Positions 42,886 through 57,393 of a stretch of DNA of 64,000 nt are shown in pieces (positions within the stretch are counted from its first letter, which is position 1; every line of letters starts with the position of its first letter). The position numbers were made by a program, and so were the translations under genes. The notes beneath the pieces are model-generated. The model had not been told where the DNA came from, searched no databases, and saw nothing but the letters and a program-made list of their open reading frames with translations. Source of the DNA: Pardosa pseudoannulata (Eukaryota > Arthropoda > Arachnida > Araneae > Lycosidae); NCBI GenBank assembly GCA_032207245.1, contig CM063506.1, forward strand, positions 19,830,075 through 19,894,074, given 5' to 3'.

Positions 42886-45800
42886 TCAGATTTCAAAATA
42901 CAAGCCAGTACAGCGAAGAAAAGGAAATAAGCCTGGATGCGGCATTTTCCCAATGATTGAATTAAGATTAGGTGACGAATTTCCAAAGAATTTTATGTAC
43001 AGAGATTTAAAATATATACAAGAAGTTAAGATATGTGCGACTGTATAAGTAGTCTTACAATACGCACACTGTGGAGGTGCCTCACCAAGCAAGAGATGTG
43101 CATGTGTGAGTCTGCAGTGACCCACCCGAAGACGAGTGATAATCACGTCCTGTCTTCTAGAAGGTAGTTGAGGCCACTTGGAAATGATTTCTTTTACATC
43201 TCGCAATTTATTTGATACTGTGTCAACCCAAGAATTCTGCCATTTAGAGTGAGCTAAATCTTTGGTGTAAATTTTCAAGTCAGGATAAGGAAGGCCAGTG
43301 TCACGATAGTTTTCTGCAGACTTGGCAGCTATATCCACAAGTTCATTTCCTTTGATGCCGACATGAGAGGGAACCCAGCTAAAAACTAACGAGATTCCTG
43401 TGAATTTAAGATTGGTTATTAAAGTGAGAATTTTTTAAATAATAGGGTTATTACAATTAGGAGAGATTAATGAATTTAAAACACTTTGAGAGTCAGTATA
43501 GATAATGAAATTTTTACTATTGTGGTGCGTCATTTCCTCTAAAGCCTTCAAGATAGCAAAGGCTTCAGCAGAAAAAATGGAGAGTTTAGAATGTAGTCTA
43601 TAGCTATTCATCTTTTCTTCGATACTGTATGCACAGCTAACAAAGTTTGTGGATTTGGAGCCATCGGTAAAAACAGGAGTGTAAGTTACAAAGTATTGTT
43701 TGTGATCTTGAAATATTTGTTGATATATGTTATTAGTAGTGGAACTTTTTTCAAATGATTTAAAAGGGTAATAATAGTGAAATTAGGAGTGTACCAAGGA
43801 TGAATTCTAATATCTGTAGGAATAGTATCAATATTGTCAAAGTTAAGATCTCTAAAAATTCCTTTTATCCTTCCCAGAAAAGGCAGAACACAAGAAGGTC
43901 TAGCATCATAGAGCCGTGTGAGGTAAGGATTGAGAGTATGCTGATGAATGGGATGATTAACATATGCTGTTCTGAAGTAGTACTGTAGACACAGCACCTG
44001 ACGACGTAACTCCAGAGGAACCTCACAGCATTCAACATAGAGACTTTCTATAGGAGATGTTCTGAAAGCCCCTGAGCATAATCTGAGAGCAGAATGGTGA
44101 ATGGTATTCAGCTTTTTCAGAACAGAAACACGGGCTGACCCATATACAGGACATCCGTAGTCCAGTTTTGAGCGGATGAGAGCATCTTAATTAGGGAAGC
44201 CCGATCAGCTCCCCAGTAGGTCTTCGAAAGGACTTTAAGAATGTTGAGCTTCCTTTCGCAATTCTTCCGCAAGTTTGTGATATGAGGTGCAAAAGTTAGC
44301 TTTTTGTCGAAAATTACACCGAGAAAGTTCACCTCATTCACAATGGTGATCTTATTACCAAGAAACTGGATTTCAGGGTCGGGGTGCATACTTCTTTTTT
44401 TACAAAAATGCAAGCAGGATGTCTTTGAACTAGAAAAGCTGAAACCATTCTCGTTCGCCCACTGACTGATCTTGTTAACTGCAGTCTGGAGTTGTCTATT
44501 TATATATCTCATATCAGCTCCATCACATGAGATGTGGAGGTCGTCAACATATAAACTCCCCTTTACGGAGGGTGGTATCTCATTGAGAATCCCATTAATT
44601 GCTACGATAAATAAAGTAACACTCAAAACTCTTCCCTGAGGAACCCATTCTTCTTGAGTAAATGTGCGAGATAAGTGATTTCCTATACGAACTTTGAAAG
44701 TCCTTAATGCTAAGAAATTTTGTATGAATATAGGCATATTTCCACACAGCTCTAAATCATAAAGCTTCTGTAAAATTCCATGACGCCAAGTGTGGTCATA
44801 TGCTTTTTCGATATCAAAGAAAACAGAAACCAGTTTATTTCGTTTAACGAAAGCATTCCGGTTTCCAGGTCAATCATGTTGTCTAGCGTGGCCCTTCCAC
44901 GACGGAAACCACTCTGAAAATTAGATAGGCACTTATTTTCTTCTAAATAATACACAAGACGAACATTTATCATTTTTTCAAATATTTTGCATAGACAGTT
45001 CGTCAAAGCAATTGGACGGTAACTGAGAGGATTCGTGGGATCTTTATCAAGTTTTAGAAAGGGGATTACAATAGCCTCCCTCCAAGAGGAAGGAAAGCTA
45101 TGTTCTTTCCAGATCCTATTGTAAAGTGTTAACAGATTGGACAATGAATTTGTGGAAAGATGTTTTATCATTTCGTAAGAGATATTGTCAGGACCAGCAG
45201 AAGTTTTATGGGTATTATGTAGAGCTGTATTTAATTCATAAATGGTAAAATCGCTATTGTAAGCAAAGTTTTCTTTAGTTTTAAAATTTATGGTTTTTTT
45301 CTCAGCAAGGCTTTTGAGTTTCATAAAAAAGGGTGAGTTATTTGAGGATGAAGAGGTTTCAGCTAGTGATGAGGCTATTGTGTTGGCAATATCAGCAGGA
45401 GAAGATATTAAGTTGTTATTATAATTTAAAATGTGAATTTGGTTGTTTGGGTAAACGCCACAACAACGCTTAACTTTTGACCATAAATCTTTGCTGGAAA
45501 TAGATGAAGAAATACTGCTAATATAGTTAACCTACGAATCTCTCTGGCTACGTCTTAAAGTACGACGGAAAATGCTTTTGCACTTTTTATAGGTAATGAA
45601 GTTTTCAGTGGTCGGATAACGTTTGAACACTGAAAACGCTTTTCTTTTCTCCTTGTAAGTCAGTCTACAGTTTTCGTTCCACCACAGCTTTGTTTGCTTA
45701 TGGCAGGAAGATTTTGGAATAGAAGCGTCGGATGCAGAAATTATTGTATTAGAAATTTCATTAACTGCCTGGTCAATATTGTTATTTTCTACCATGTCTT

Positions 45801-46520
45801 GAGAGATATTAGCCAGGGTGCGAAATTTGTTCCAATCAGCGGAACCAAGAATGTAACGCGGCAACCGCTGACTGTCATGGGAGCCAATATTATGCGTTAA
45901 GATGATAGGAAAGTGGTCACTATTGTATAGGTAAGAATCTACATTGAATTTCCAAAAAGGAAATACTTCAGGACTACAAAGGGCCAAATCTAATGAGTGA
46001 AAAGTTCTGGTGGGAGAATGGAGGTATGTTAATTCATTTTTATTGAAAATGCACAGATCATGGTCGGAAATAAGTTTTTCTATTTTACGACCCCGTTTAT
46101 TAAGGCGGGGGCTGCCCCATAATGGACTGTGGCCATTTAGGTCACCTATTATAATGAAAGGAACTGGAAGTTGTCAAGACTATTCTGGTTGATATTATTA
46201 TTTGGAGGGAGATAAATATTACAAACAGTTAATAGAGAATGTATGTGAATCTGCACAGCAAGAGCTTGAAGTTCAGTATTAATGTTTAAAGTGGTGGTAG
46301 GGTAGTCATGAAAAGTGAAGAGGACAACACCACCAGAAGCCTTACCCCCTTCTACATAATCTTTTCTGATGGTACTATAACGTTTTAGTTTAGCTTGTTT
46401 ATTGCTATCGAGAAGGGTCTCTTGGAGAGCAAAGCAAATGGGATGGTATTTATTTACAAGATCTCTCATGTCAGGAACGTGACATTTAAAGCCATGACAG
46501 TTCCAAGACAGAAGGGCCAT
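42886..46520 (-). pseudogene. LINE ORF2 (endonuclease, reverse transcriptase, RNase H), copy 2
   Basis: ATG at 46520 (MALLSWNCHGFK). YVDD is present at about 44,530. RNase H keeps Asp in VFTDGSK (about 43,665), unlike copy 1. The A-run frameshift seen in copy 1 near 18,290 is absent, so the frame through HFCKKRSMHPDPE is continuous. Copy-2 lesions include a 9-bp loss plus changes near 44,860 (ETGMLSLNEIN; copy 1 reads ETRIRNVFVKRN) that shift the frame, and a missing base near 43,770. The TAG after SQRDS and the frameshift near 44,150 are shared with copy 1. Confidence 0.92.
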
Positions 46521-46551
46521 ATTAAAAGGCGGAGGAGAAAAGTAGGGGAAA

Positions 46552-47852
46552 TCAGGCAGGGGGATTAACCCACATGCCCTCAGAGTCCGAGTTTTCTGTT
46601 ACCATTTCTTCTTCAGATGTCAGGTACACTTTTAAGGAGTCATCTTCAACATTCGGACGGTTTTTTAAAAAGTCTTTGCTGGATAATTTATATTTTAAAG
46701 GCTTTTTAGAATTTTCTTCAGAATCATCTAAAACGCTAAAACTATTATTTTTTAATCTTTCTCTCTAAGTTTTGTTGCTGATAATTTTGTCTTAGATACT
46801 TTCTGTTTAGATGGAACACACGTTATTTTAGATTTTGATATTTTAGATATTTGGCTCTTAGGTTGTAACATGTTTTTAGGTAGGCGCTCATTGAAAGGTT
46901 TCTGTACAAAAATATTTTCAACTTGTAGTGGTTTATTTTCGGGTTTAGGAGGATTAGAACGCGGAGATTTAGGACTATTGGTGACAGGTGGCTTATTTTC
47001 AGTTTGAGTGCTAATTGATCTGCATTCTTTTACAGCTGCAGCATAAGTTACTCCAGGTCAGGGAGTGCACTCAATGACTCGTTTTTTAGCTTCTGGATAT
47101 GAAATTTTTTCTTTTATTTTGATGGCCTGAATTTCTTTGATTCCATTTTGGGCAAGTGCGCGAATATGCAGGATGACTCCCTTTGCAATTGATGCATTTA
47201 AAGTTAGATTTGCAGTCAATGCCGTCGTGGCCATCTTCTGCGCAACGTGGGCAGGTAATGGACCCACGACACGAAGTTTTGGAATGTCCAAAACGTTGGC
47301 ATTGATAGCAGCGCAAGGGATTGGGGATGTAAGGGCGTACAGGACATCTGAGATAACCCGCAGTTATAGGAGAAGGCAAAGATGGAGAGTTAACTGTCAA
47401 GATGAGGTGCTTGGTGGAAAGCAGCTTCCCATCTCGACGAATTGTAATACGGCGAACACCGCAAACATGCTGCTCTTTTAGGCTGTCTAGTATTTCCTCC
47501 TCAGAGACGTTAAACAGTTCTCCCTCCGATATCACACCTCGACAAAAGTTTAAGGAGTTATGTGGTGTGACCTGTATATTAATGTCTGCAAATGTGGTGC
47601 ATTTTAACAGCTTTGTTCCTTGAGTACTGTCGGCTACTTCGACTAGTAAGTCGCCAGATCTTATCTTTTTGGTGGATTTTATTTCGCCGACAGCACTTTG
47701 TATGCATTTGTGTATGAGGAAAGGGGAGACAGCTGAAAAGCTTCCCTCCTTCCTCTGAACTATAAAAAATATTGCTCGAGTTGTGTCAATGTTAATATTT
47801 TGTTGCCCCTTATAACCCAAGGGGAGGGGTTGGGGGGGGTTAGAATATCCAT
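46552..47852 (-). pseudogene. LINE ORF1, copy 2
   Basis: ATG at 47852 (MDILTP), followed by the C-run frame problem. From there the three CCHC knuckles are in a single frame (CYQCQRFGHSKTSC, CPRCAEDGHDGIDC, CINCKGSHPAYSRTC), because copy 2 keeps the two bases lost in copy 1. Copy-2 lesions are a short deletion near 47,138 (WNQRN in place of WNQKKE), which shifts the frame, and a TGA near 47,061 where copy 1 has an Arg codon. Copy 2 lacks the copy-1 TAG at the TEN position. The C-terminal end and the 31-nt spacing to ORF2 are the same. Confidence 0.9.
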
Positions 47853-48426
47853 AATAAATAGTTTGGTGTTCAGATCCCGGCCGCACCACCCACCTTGGAG
47901 CCCAACAAGGGGGTGCTAAAACGCTCCCAAAAAGGGACATAAACGACGCACCAGTGCTAACCGGGATCTATACGTGCACAGCTACCCCATAAGCAGCTTT
48001 GATCCAGTAAAGTGCTTAGCAAGTAACCGATTGCTTGGCCCAGGCCAGTGACAAAAAGTCGTCCAACCAGCCGATTGATGCAGATGGGACCATTCTACAC
48101 CTCCCGTTTGCCCGAAGCAGGGGCCAAAGTAATGTGTTGGTTTCCCTCAATTACCAGGATTCCCCTTTCCGGGGACACGGGTCTCCACGCAAGGCAAACA
48201 CGTGGGTGGTTACCAAATCGTGAGATGTTGTGTTCAGAAAGGAACACAACATATCGCGATAAGTCCTCACCTCCGAAAAGGTAACCACAACGAGGGAGGA
48301 AAAGGAAGAGAAGAGGAAAAAGGAAAGAAAAGGAAAAGTAGAAAAGATCGCTGGGGTACCTCGGGATTGCGACACCCGTGTTTACCTAAAGTAGGTAAAC
48401 CCCCTGAGGGGTATTATTCTTCTTGG

Positions 48427-49686
48427 AATTCATTGAGTCAGAACAGCTGAAGTAACTCCTCCTTGGTAGTTGCCTTATGAAAGCAACTACCAAGTGGTTA
48501 CCACGACAGAAGTATCAGTACTTCTTGATACGAAATTCTAACAGTAAAAGGTTTATCTAGCATTTGGCAGTTTCCACAGCATATTATTAGAACAAATATT
48601 CGTATTGCTGTCCACATCGAAGTAAGATGTAACAGCTTTGAACGTAAATCGAAGCTTACGACTCCAGGAACAATCTACTGCCGAAAAATTATTGATATAA
48701 GATAAAAGTCCCAAAGTTCCAAAAATCTAAATTTATCATAAACAATCTCACATCCATTTATTCGAATGAAGAACTGCTTGCAGCTACGAGTTCCAAAGGT
48801 TGCCTTAAAGGTTATTTCAAAGGTTTGTTCCAAAGGCTGTTTTAAAAAAGCCCTCCATTATTTTCTATTCCAATATTAATAATCTTAACAGCGAAATTAT
48901 TGCTGAGTTTCTAGGTCATGATTTTAGGGACGCGAGAAATCGCAAGCGGCCATGATCTCGTAAATCATTTTCGTCATTCTTATTCCAAATTTCTAACTTG
49001 AACTTAGCTCCTCCGTGCCAATAGATGGCGCCAAGGTGACTCTTACTACTACTCGATCATAATGTATCGTAGTTAAACTTTAATTTTCTTTTTAATGCTT
49101 TTAAACTATTATAGTGCATTTTCTACATTTTGTAAATATTCATCTTCTTTTTTATTATTAATCTTATTTTCCTATTGTTATTGTATTTCTTAATAATTAT
49201 AAAAAAAACTCTTTTTTCTTTTTTTATCTTTATTACTAAAGACAGAGCCCTAATTTTATTGTATTTGTAGTTCATGACTCTATCTTAAATACTTTTGTTC
49301 TCATACTTATAACTCCCCATAACTTAAGATGCATACCAGCAAAGACTGAAACAATTGTTCACCACTAGGAATACGACTTACAGTCAAGGAGCCCCAAACA
49401 AATTCCAGTACTTGACTACCTCGCATCATGTCTTAAAATTCACCCTTTGCTGACGATCAATGTGAAAAGTTCATCCATATTCAAGCCTAAACACTCATAG
49501 AACATCTGCTAAAATGAACATGTACTACACTGAACATCTGCGTAAGAAATCATTCTTCTCCATATCATTAGGGGGTCTTCCCTCCGGCGCCCAAGTGACG
49601 TATTTTGTCATGAAGCACCTGTGTACAGCATTTCTCCAAACTCCAAAGCATGCGCATTGTGAAAGGAGGAAGCGGGTTTTTCAAGG
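48427..49686. other. unassigned sequence with hairpin, copy 2
   Basis: Counterpart of 22,316-23,578. The 12-bp hairpin CTTGGTAGTTGC/GCAACTACCAAG is conserved (about 48,462-48,494), while a loop-distal neighbour changes (AAGTTGTT to AAGTGGTT). No genes recognised. Confidence 0.5.
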
Positions 49687-49694
49687 GTTATACT

Positions 49695-50465
49695 CAGGGC
49701 TTCGAACCGGAACTGAACCGAAAACCGGAAAAAACCATTATTTTGGTCGGAACGAAAACCGGAACTGAACCGAAAAAAATATCGGTTTATTTCGGTTCGA
49801 TATATCTTTCAGTCATTTTGTTACTGTTACCAACTTATCAATATTTTCTAATTTAACGTCAACTTTATAATTATCATTACATGTATACTGCTTCTCGATT
49901 TCCTATTTGGATATTTGTTGAAAGAGCGTTTTCAGGTTTGAAATTTATTCTCCGAGACAACAGAAGTAATCTCAGTGAAACCACGTTAGAAGATATATTA
50001 ATAATTAGAGGCAATTTTCATATGTTAAATAAATATATTTTTTACATAATTATTGCAAGGCCAAGTGCACGATGTGAGAGTCAAACGACGAATGTGGGTA
50101 ATCATGAACCTAGTTGTCAAATGCGATTTTGATAATGGATAACAATGCCAATGCTCGCCGCTCTTATCGTACCTGCTGTTTGTATCAATTCACATAGTGT
50201 ACCAATTAAAAAAAGAATAAAATCTTCTAAATTTTGATAGAATTACATTTTTTGTTTATGATAGAATTATATTTTTAGTACAAATAAGAATATACATAAA
50301 ATGAAATTATTCATTTGGAACTGAAACAAAAACAGTTACTTTTGGCGGAGCAAAAACCGGAACTGAACCGAAAACCGTTATTTTTGGCGGAGCGAAAACC
50401 GGAACTGAACCGATATTAATTTTTTAGTTGAACCGGAACGAAAAAAATTACGGTTCGAAGCCCTG
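49695..50465 (+). mobile_element. short hAT element, copy 2
   Basis: Counterpart of 23587-24355 with the same 15-bp ends and the same GTTATACT duplications (49687-49694 and 50466-50473). The dimerisation fragment is open at 49881-50132. Confidence 0.95.
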
Positions 50466-50975
50466 GTTATACTTTACGCTTTCTAGTCGATGTATGGAAA
50501 AAAAGAGAAGAGTAGGGTTGCTACGGCCACGTGGCGATTGTTGCTGTCGTAGTGTAGTATTGTGTTTAGCTGTTGTCGAGCTTTAGTTTCGATATTTGTT
50601 CGGTTTCTTGTTTTTCTTTACTGTGGAATTTGTTTCAGGTAGTGTTTTCTCCTTTATTTTCTCCTCTTTTTTTATTGCGCATGAGGTGAGTGGGTTTGTT
50701 TTACTTCTGTTACGAAGGTGTCGTCGGATGACGATAACATCTAGTCTGCCAACTATCAGCCGCTTTCTTTTGCTCAGGTTGCAAGGCCTCTGACTACTTT
50801 TCTTGATAATCCAGTAGGGTCTATCCCTATTTCTCACAACCAAAAGTTAAAAAAGGAACTCGTACTGCTAGTGGGTCCCAATATAAAACTGAATTTCTTA
50901 AAAGCCATAAGAAATGAAAAAAACGTGTGTATGACGGAGGATAATGATACAGCTATCTAGCTATTAAAAATCAAT

Positions 50976-51440
50976 ATGCTACTATCTGTACCAGTTGTAC
51001 ATAGACTTATACCAGATACACTTCCAACAAAATTTCTTTTTTGTGATACACCTCTGAATGTCACTTGCAGTGAGGTGGCCGATGAACTAACGGCAACCGG
51101 CTTGCCAGTTTTCGAAGTGCGACTCTTTCAGAAGCTGATAGGTAGAGAACGAGTTCCGTTAAAAACTATTCTGATACCAAAAATTATGCAAAATCCCGAA
51201 AAGATTCACTTATTTGAAGAGATACGGGTACGACCGTTTATAGACAGATCCCGCGAATGTAATAATTGCTTTCAGTTTTCATACTGGACTAGGGCATTTA
51301 AAAATGTTGTCTTTTGCTAAAAGTGCGGGGAATGACATTCGGTTCAACAGTGCCAGTCTGATTATGTGAAATATAACAATTGTGGTAAATGTTATGAAGC
51401 AATTAAAATTTTTTTTCAACGCTTATATCCCGTAAGCTGA
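50976..51440 (+). pseudogene. LINE ORF1 remnant, copy 2
   Basis: Counterpart of 24867-25330. The knuckle region reads CNNCFQFSYWTRAFKN, where copy 1 has FSHSIRAFKN, so the histidine of the knuckle is lost here and a different residue is lost there. The same TAA follows VVFC. Confidence 0.8.
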
Positions 51441-51938
51441 AATAAATAAATTCAAATGTCTGAATCACTAAAAAATTACTGAAGCTAGAAGACGTTATGC
51501 ACAGAATTAGAAAAATATGAAGGCAATATCCTACGCAGAGGTGGTGGCTCCTAAATCAAAGGAGAAAAATAACAATTTGCAGAAGCAATAAATCTGGAAA
51601 ATATAATGGAATAATTTTAGGTAACACCCCAGAGTTTCTTAAATACTCAAGTCGAAATGCTCAATAAAGTCATTCAATTAATGGCATCATCATTCACAAA
51701 TATTTTACAAAAGTTTTTCCTACAGCACCACAGAGTGCTACTCAAAAAGGTGAAAAAAGAGGATGTCTCAAGATATTATGCCATCTTATCTTCTATACCC
51801 CTCTGATGGTGACTTTGGGTTGATGGATTACTCTAAACTTTGTACCGGGGTATCCCTTTCCCCCCTTCTGAGTGTGCCGGCCCGGACGGGCCCTCCTCTT
51901 AGGGGGTGGGGCCGTCTGGGATATTTTTTTATTATTTT

Positions 51939-53496
51939 ATGAAGGCTTGCTTTTCAGTTGTGTCGTGGAACATTCGTGGTTTTCGGGTCAGAGCCTCTTG
52001 ATTCAAATGCTCTGTTTTTGCTTCTGTCCCTATCCTGCTTGCTCAAGAAACCTTTCTTAAACCGGGTCTTCATTTTTCTGTTGACGAAAAGGTTCTGCAC
52101 CTTAAGGATCGCCTAGTGGGGGGTTCTCATAGCGGTTCAGTGCAATATCACTTCATTGGATCTTTCTCTGCCGATTCAACATTCTCTTTTTGAGCATGTT
52201 GTTGTCAAAATTTGGATTAATAATACTCCGCTCATCGTTATTAATACCTATAGCCCAACGTGTAGCGTGGATCTTAGTTATTTCAGTTCTCTGCTTGATA
52301 GTATTGAACCACCGTTTATTATTATGGGTGACCTGAGTTTAAACCTCCTAAAACGGGGAAACTACGGCCTGACTCCGGTTAACAAATTTCTTAATTGGGT
52401 CACTACGAATGATCTTTGCATTGTAAACATGGACATTCTTACCCGTTTCATGGTTAGCAATTTATCTTCTGTTCTTGATCTTGCGATCGTTTCTCCTCAT
52501 TTGTTTCCTTTAGTCCAGTTTTATGTTCATTCAGATAATTTTAATTCGGATCACTATCTGATTTTCCGGTAGCTTTATGATCCGCACGCTCCGCAAGTTT
52601 CTAGCGCCTTTCGACTTAGGACAAGCTGGTCTAGAGCTGGCGGTGACTTAAATGAGTGAACAATAATCTGATTTCATACTCTGACCTTCTATCTTCGAGC
52701 AAACAGGCTATTTCGGATGATAGACATTTTCAAAGCGTCACTGGAACTTCTTAACCTCACTGGTGGAATTTTAGATGCTCTTGGCTCTTGGGACAGTAAA
52801 AAAAGTTCTATCGGCTGGCTAAGCGTTTTTTCTCAAGTGAATACTAAATGAAGTACAAAAAATTTTCTAGTATCCTACGTCGATACATAAAGAGTAGAAT
52901 TCGGAACTACCGGAACAATCTCTGAAATCGGCAAAAGAGTATACAGATAATTTATCGAACTCTGAAGAAGAAGGCTAATTGGCAGGCTCCTGGAGGGACT
53001 CTTCTTTATCAAGGTATTACCTTCCCCCATCATCAAGCTGCCTTATTTGGACAGAATTTCTACCCCACGGTGGATCATCCTTCCCTTTCGCACGCCTTAA
53101 CTAATACGGTTGGAGAATTAAACCACCACACCGGGGGATCATCTCCTTAAAGCTTATTAAGCATATTGATGATGACAATCTGTACAAAATTGTTGGCTTG
53201 TTCGATGATTTTCTTGGAAAGGCTTCCGTTCCGCATAAGTGACGTTCTGCCCTAATTCTCCTTATTCTGAAGAATAAGAAACCAAGTACACTGATTAGCT
53301 GTTGCAGAACGATTGCCCTTACTTCGGTTTGGTGTAAAATTTTTGAACGTATTACTTTCCACCGTCTCACTCTCTGGGCTACTAGCGAAATTGTTATTCC
53401 TCCTGGTCTCTTCGCCTTTCTCTCTAATAGGGATTGCCAAACTGTTCTGGACAAGCTGTACCTTGATACGTACTTGCATTGTGGTTGACTTAACTC
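51939..53496 (+). pseudogene. LINE ORF2 remnant, 3'-truncated, copy 2
   Basis: ATG at 51939; the endonuclease start reads VVSWNIRGFRVRAS then TGA, with LAQETFLKPG retained after the stop. The open part 52156-52572 carries IMGDLSLNLL and SDNFNSDHYLIF, keeping the SDH motif that copy 1 has changed to SDR. It stops being recognisable in the N-terminal part of the reverse transcriptase at the same place as copy 1. Confidence 0.82.
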
Positions 53497-54451
<955 letters not shown>

Positions 54452-54459
54452 TGTAGACT

Positions 54460-55405
54460 GACAAAATGCTTAAGGTTCTTAATCAAACAACTTGGCCTTG
54501 TGATTTCCTTGAATGCATTAAGAAGAAAAGATATTGATTAGTCATAACTTGCAAAACCTATCGTAGTGAGAGAAAAATTTGGAAATGTAGCTAGTTTACC
54601 AAATAAAGGCAATGATGTTAGTGGTTCAATAAGGCATTTCCTTTTCAAATCAACTAATAAACGAATTTTTTTATAAAATCTGCTCCAATAACAGCTTTTG
54701 AGACATTTGCTATGTGAATGATGAAATAAAAGTCAAAGATCTAATTTTAGTGCCAAAAGTTTGAATTTTTGAGCCATTGGGGGAAATAAAATAAAATCTG
54801 ATGCTTAACGATCTCTTTGTATATTTAATGGAATTACAGATATATCAGCTCCCGTGTCTATTAAAAATTGCTTGTCGGTCGATTTATCATATAAATATAA
54901 GTTGCAACTTTTTTCTCCAATATCGCTAGCTGCATCAAGCGATTGGCTTATTAGTTTTTCAGATCTTCTATTTTAAACTGACATTATGTTAGGCATTTTT
55001 TTTAGCATTCCTTCCAAATTTAAGGTGGTACCAACAAAATTCATATCAGTTTAATTTGGATTTTGATCTAGGTCGTCTTCCGTATTTTCTAGATTTGCTT
55101 CTTGACCTATTACTTCGAGAAAATTTATCAAATTCTTTTGTTAATGCGGCTATATTTGCTTGTAATTCTTCTAATTTATGCCGGTTGGCTGAAGAAGTTG
55201 ATGTTGGCAATGAACCAAATTTCGATACTTGGTATATTTCAGAAGTGCTGTAAACCATAATTTTATCGCCATCTCTTCAATATCATTAATAGTATCCTTG
55301 CTTGCTGATGAAGCCGGGTTAATTCCCAGTGAACGGTACGCTCCTTGTCCGCCATCTTGTTTTTGGCGACTATTGGCGAAATACGACTCCGCGAAGCACA
55401 CGCCA
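54460..55405 (-). pseudogene. Gypsy/Ty3 gag-protease fragment, copy 2
   Basis: Counterpart of 28,350-29,290. Here the AALTKEFDKFSRSNRSRSKSRK stretch reads through into the Arg/Ser-rich basic tail, so the copy-1 stop is absent. A single-base loss near 55,268 alters the EEMADKIM segment to EEMAIKL. The protease FLIDTGADISV block is intact at about 54,845-54,870. Confidence 0.85.
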
Positions 55406-57262
55406 AGTACCTAAGCCTAACACGCAGCGGGACAAAAATGCCATTATACTTAAAATTTTAAAAAACAAATACTAATTAAGAAATTTAAATACTATAAAAT
55501 TAGAACAAATAAAATTTTTGAAATAAATACGATTGAAGAGAATGCAGAACTTAACCACTCCACTGGTGAAAAACAGATTGAAATGTAGCAAGGTGCAAAA
55601 CCATTAAATTAACGGCAAAAAGTGTTGAAATTCAAACTTACCTCCTACAACTTTTAATATAATTGGATTAAACAAGAATTAGATCATCATGACATCACAT
55701 CATTTATTGCGCAAGTTACTCCAAAGAGGATCCGATAACGCACACAAACCAAAGGAGAGAACGAGGTTACCATCTTTTAACGGGAGAGAAAGGGTGAAGT
55801 TTACAAGGAGAAAATAAGTATCGCCTGAGAAATGGCTCCAAAAATACGCCAAAAAAATCGCCAAAATAGAATACCGTACACTGGGATACAGCCGGAAGGC
55901 CAAGTTCCATATCAGTCAAGAGTTATTTTTAATCTCGATTCCTCGGTATCAGTTAATTTGTTTAATAAGCCGTTTTCAAAATTTCACATTTATCATCTGT
56001 CGGACGATCTGACAAAATATCAACCACTAAATACAAAATAATTTCGTTTAAATGACAGCAATACTGTATTTAGCTGAATCTTGAGAAATACCGCTGTTTG
56101 CAAATTGTGCTTAGAGATGTAAAAAACATAGTTTCGGTTTGTTTCCCCAAAAATTTGGCGGTTTAACTGAAACTAGATTGACTCCAGCATTTGGAATATA
56201 AATATTTAAGGCAGGGGATTTTTCTTCCTTTATACACATTTTAAATTACTTTAACGAACGTACCTTGATTTCCGATCACTGGTATATAATTCTTGACATC
56301 TTTATTGCTAACGGTTGAGTTTTCAAGATTTGCAGTTCAAAGTTCGAGGTCACCAGTGTAGATACGGCTAAAAACTTATTTATTAAATTTTTTTAGAATA
56401 TAAGCCAATAAATAAATTAATGTAGAGTTGAGTTGTCACCACAATATAACATAATAAGCGTTGCAAGAAAGCATATATTAGATGTCTTCATTCTGAAATT
56501 AATAAAAATACTAAAGTAGCAAATAAGGCAATTTGTCGCAATGTCACGAACTACTATAATGTCCTTCCCACTCATTTTCATGTTTACAACAGCCAATAGT
56601 CAAACAATAAACTGCCCTTCCGTTTGAAACTAAAGCCAGAATTTGCCCTACTGCTTGAAATCGCCTTATATACGTTGAAAATATTTCAAAACTTGATTTG
56701 CCAAACTTCCGAAAGTGCGCTTAATATTTACAACTGTTCTGAGAGTGCAATATTAACTGTTTCTTTCTCTTTTGCGGGTAGACATCAAATATGCATTAGC
56801 TTGAGTTGGATTACCCTCATTGCTGGACACAGACTCTCCTTTTTGTCAGGAGGCATTCGCATTAACAGTCAATATATAAAGCTATAATTTTATGATGCTA
56901 ATAATTAATTTTAATGTAATTATTCAACTTAATTTCAATATAACTTTTTAATTGTTTGAGGAATAAAGTAAATTAAGGCAGATATTTATAACACCTATGT
57001 CACAGACCGAAATCTGCTCTCGGTCATAATACATGCTATGTTCGATTCATGCGAAAGAGAAGGAACTTGAAAAAATATTCTAAAAAAGAGTATAAATATA
57101 CTTTGAATTAACCTAAACCACTTACTAACCGAGCATTCATATTTATAAGTAATTAATTCCTAGACAGCTTCCTACCCAGTAGCTCTAATTTACTTTCAAA
57201 AAATTAGCCATAATGGAGAATGGAATGAAGAATTTGCACATGTGGGGGATTCGAACAACTTA
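55406..57262. other. unassigned AT-rich sequence with dispersed repeat, copy 2
   Basis: Counterpart of 29,291-31,143; the dispersed repeat unit is at about 56,526-56,674. No gene recognised. Confidence 0.45.
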
Positions 57263-57393
57263 CACTCAAGTGTCAAAACATTATGACAAACATTATGACT
57301 ACATTTTGCAATGAACTCGCCTGGATGACGTGGAAGGCACGTGATCAGGTGGAAGTGGTATTTAACTGCTGCTGGAGAATCTAAAGAATCATT

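Larger units (their letters stand above)
42516..48411 (-). mobile_element. full-length I-clade LINE, copy 2
   Basis: Counterpart of 16404-22300 with the identical 15-bp target duplication TATTATTCTTCTTGG at 42501-42515 and 48412-48426. The TTGG tail is one unit shorter than in copy 1. The shared target site shows the two copies descend from one insertion. Confidence 0.95.
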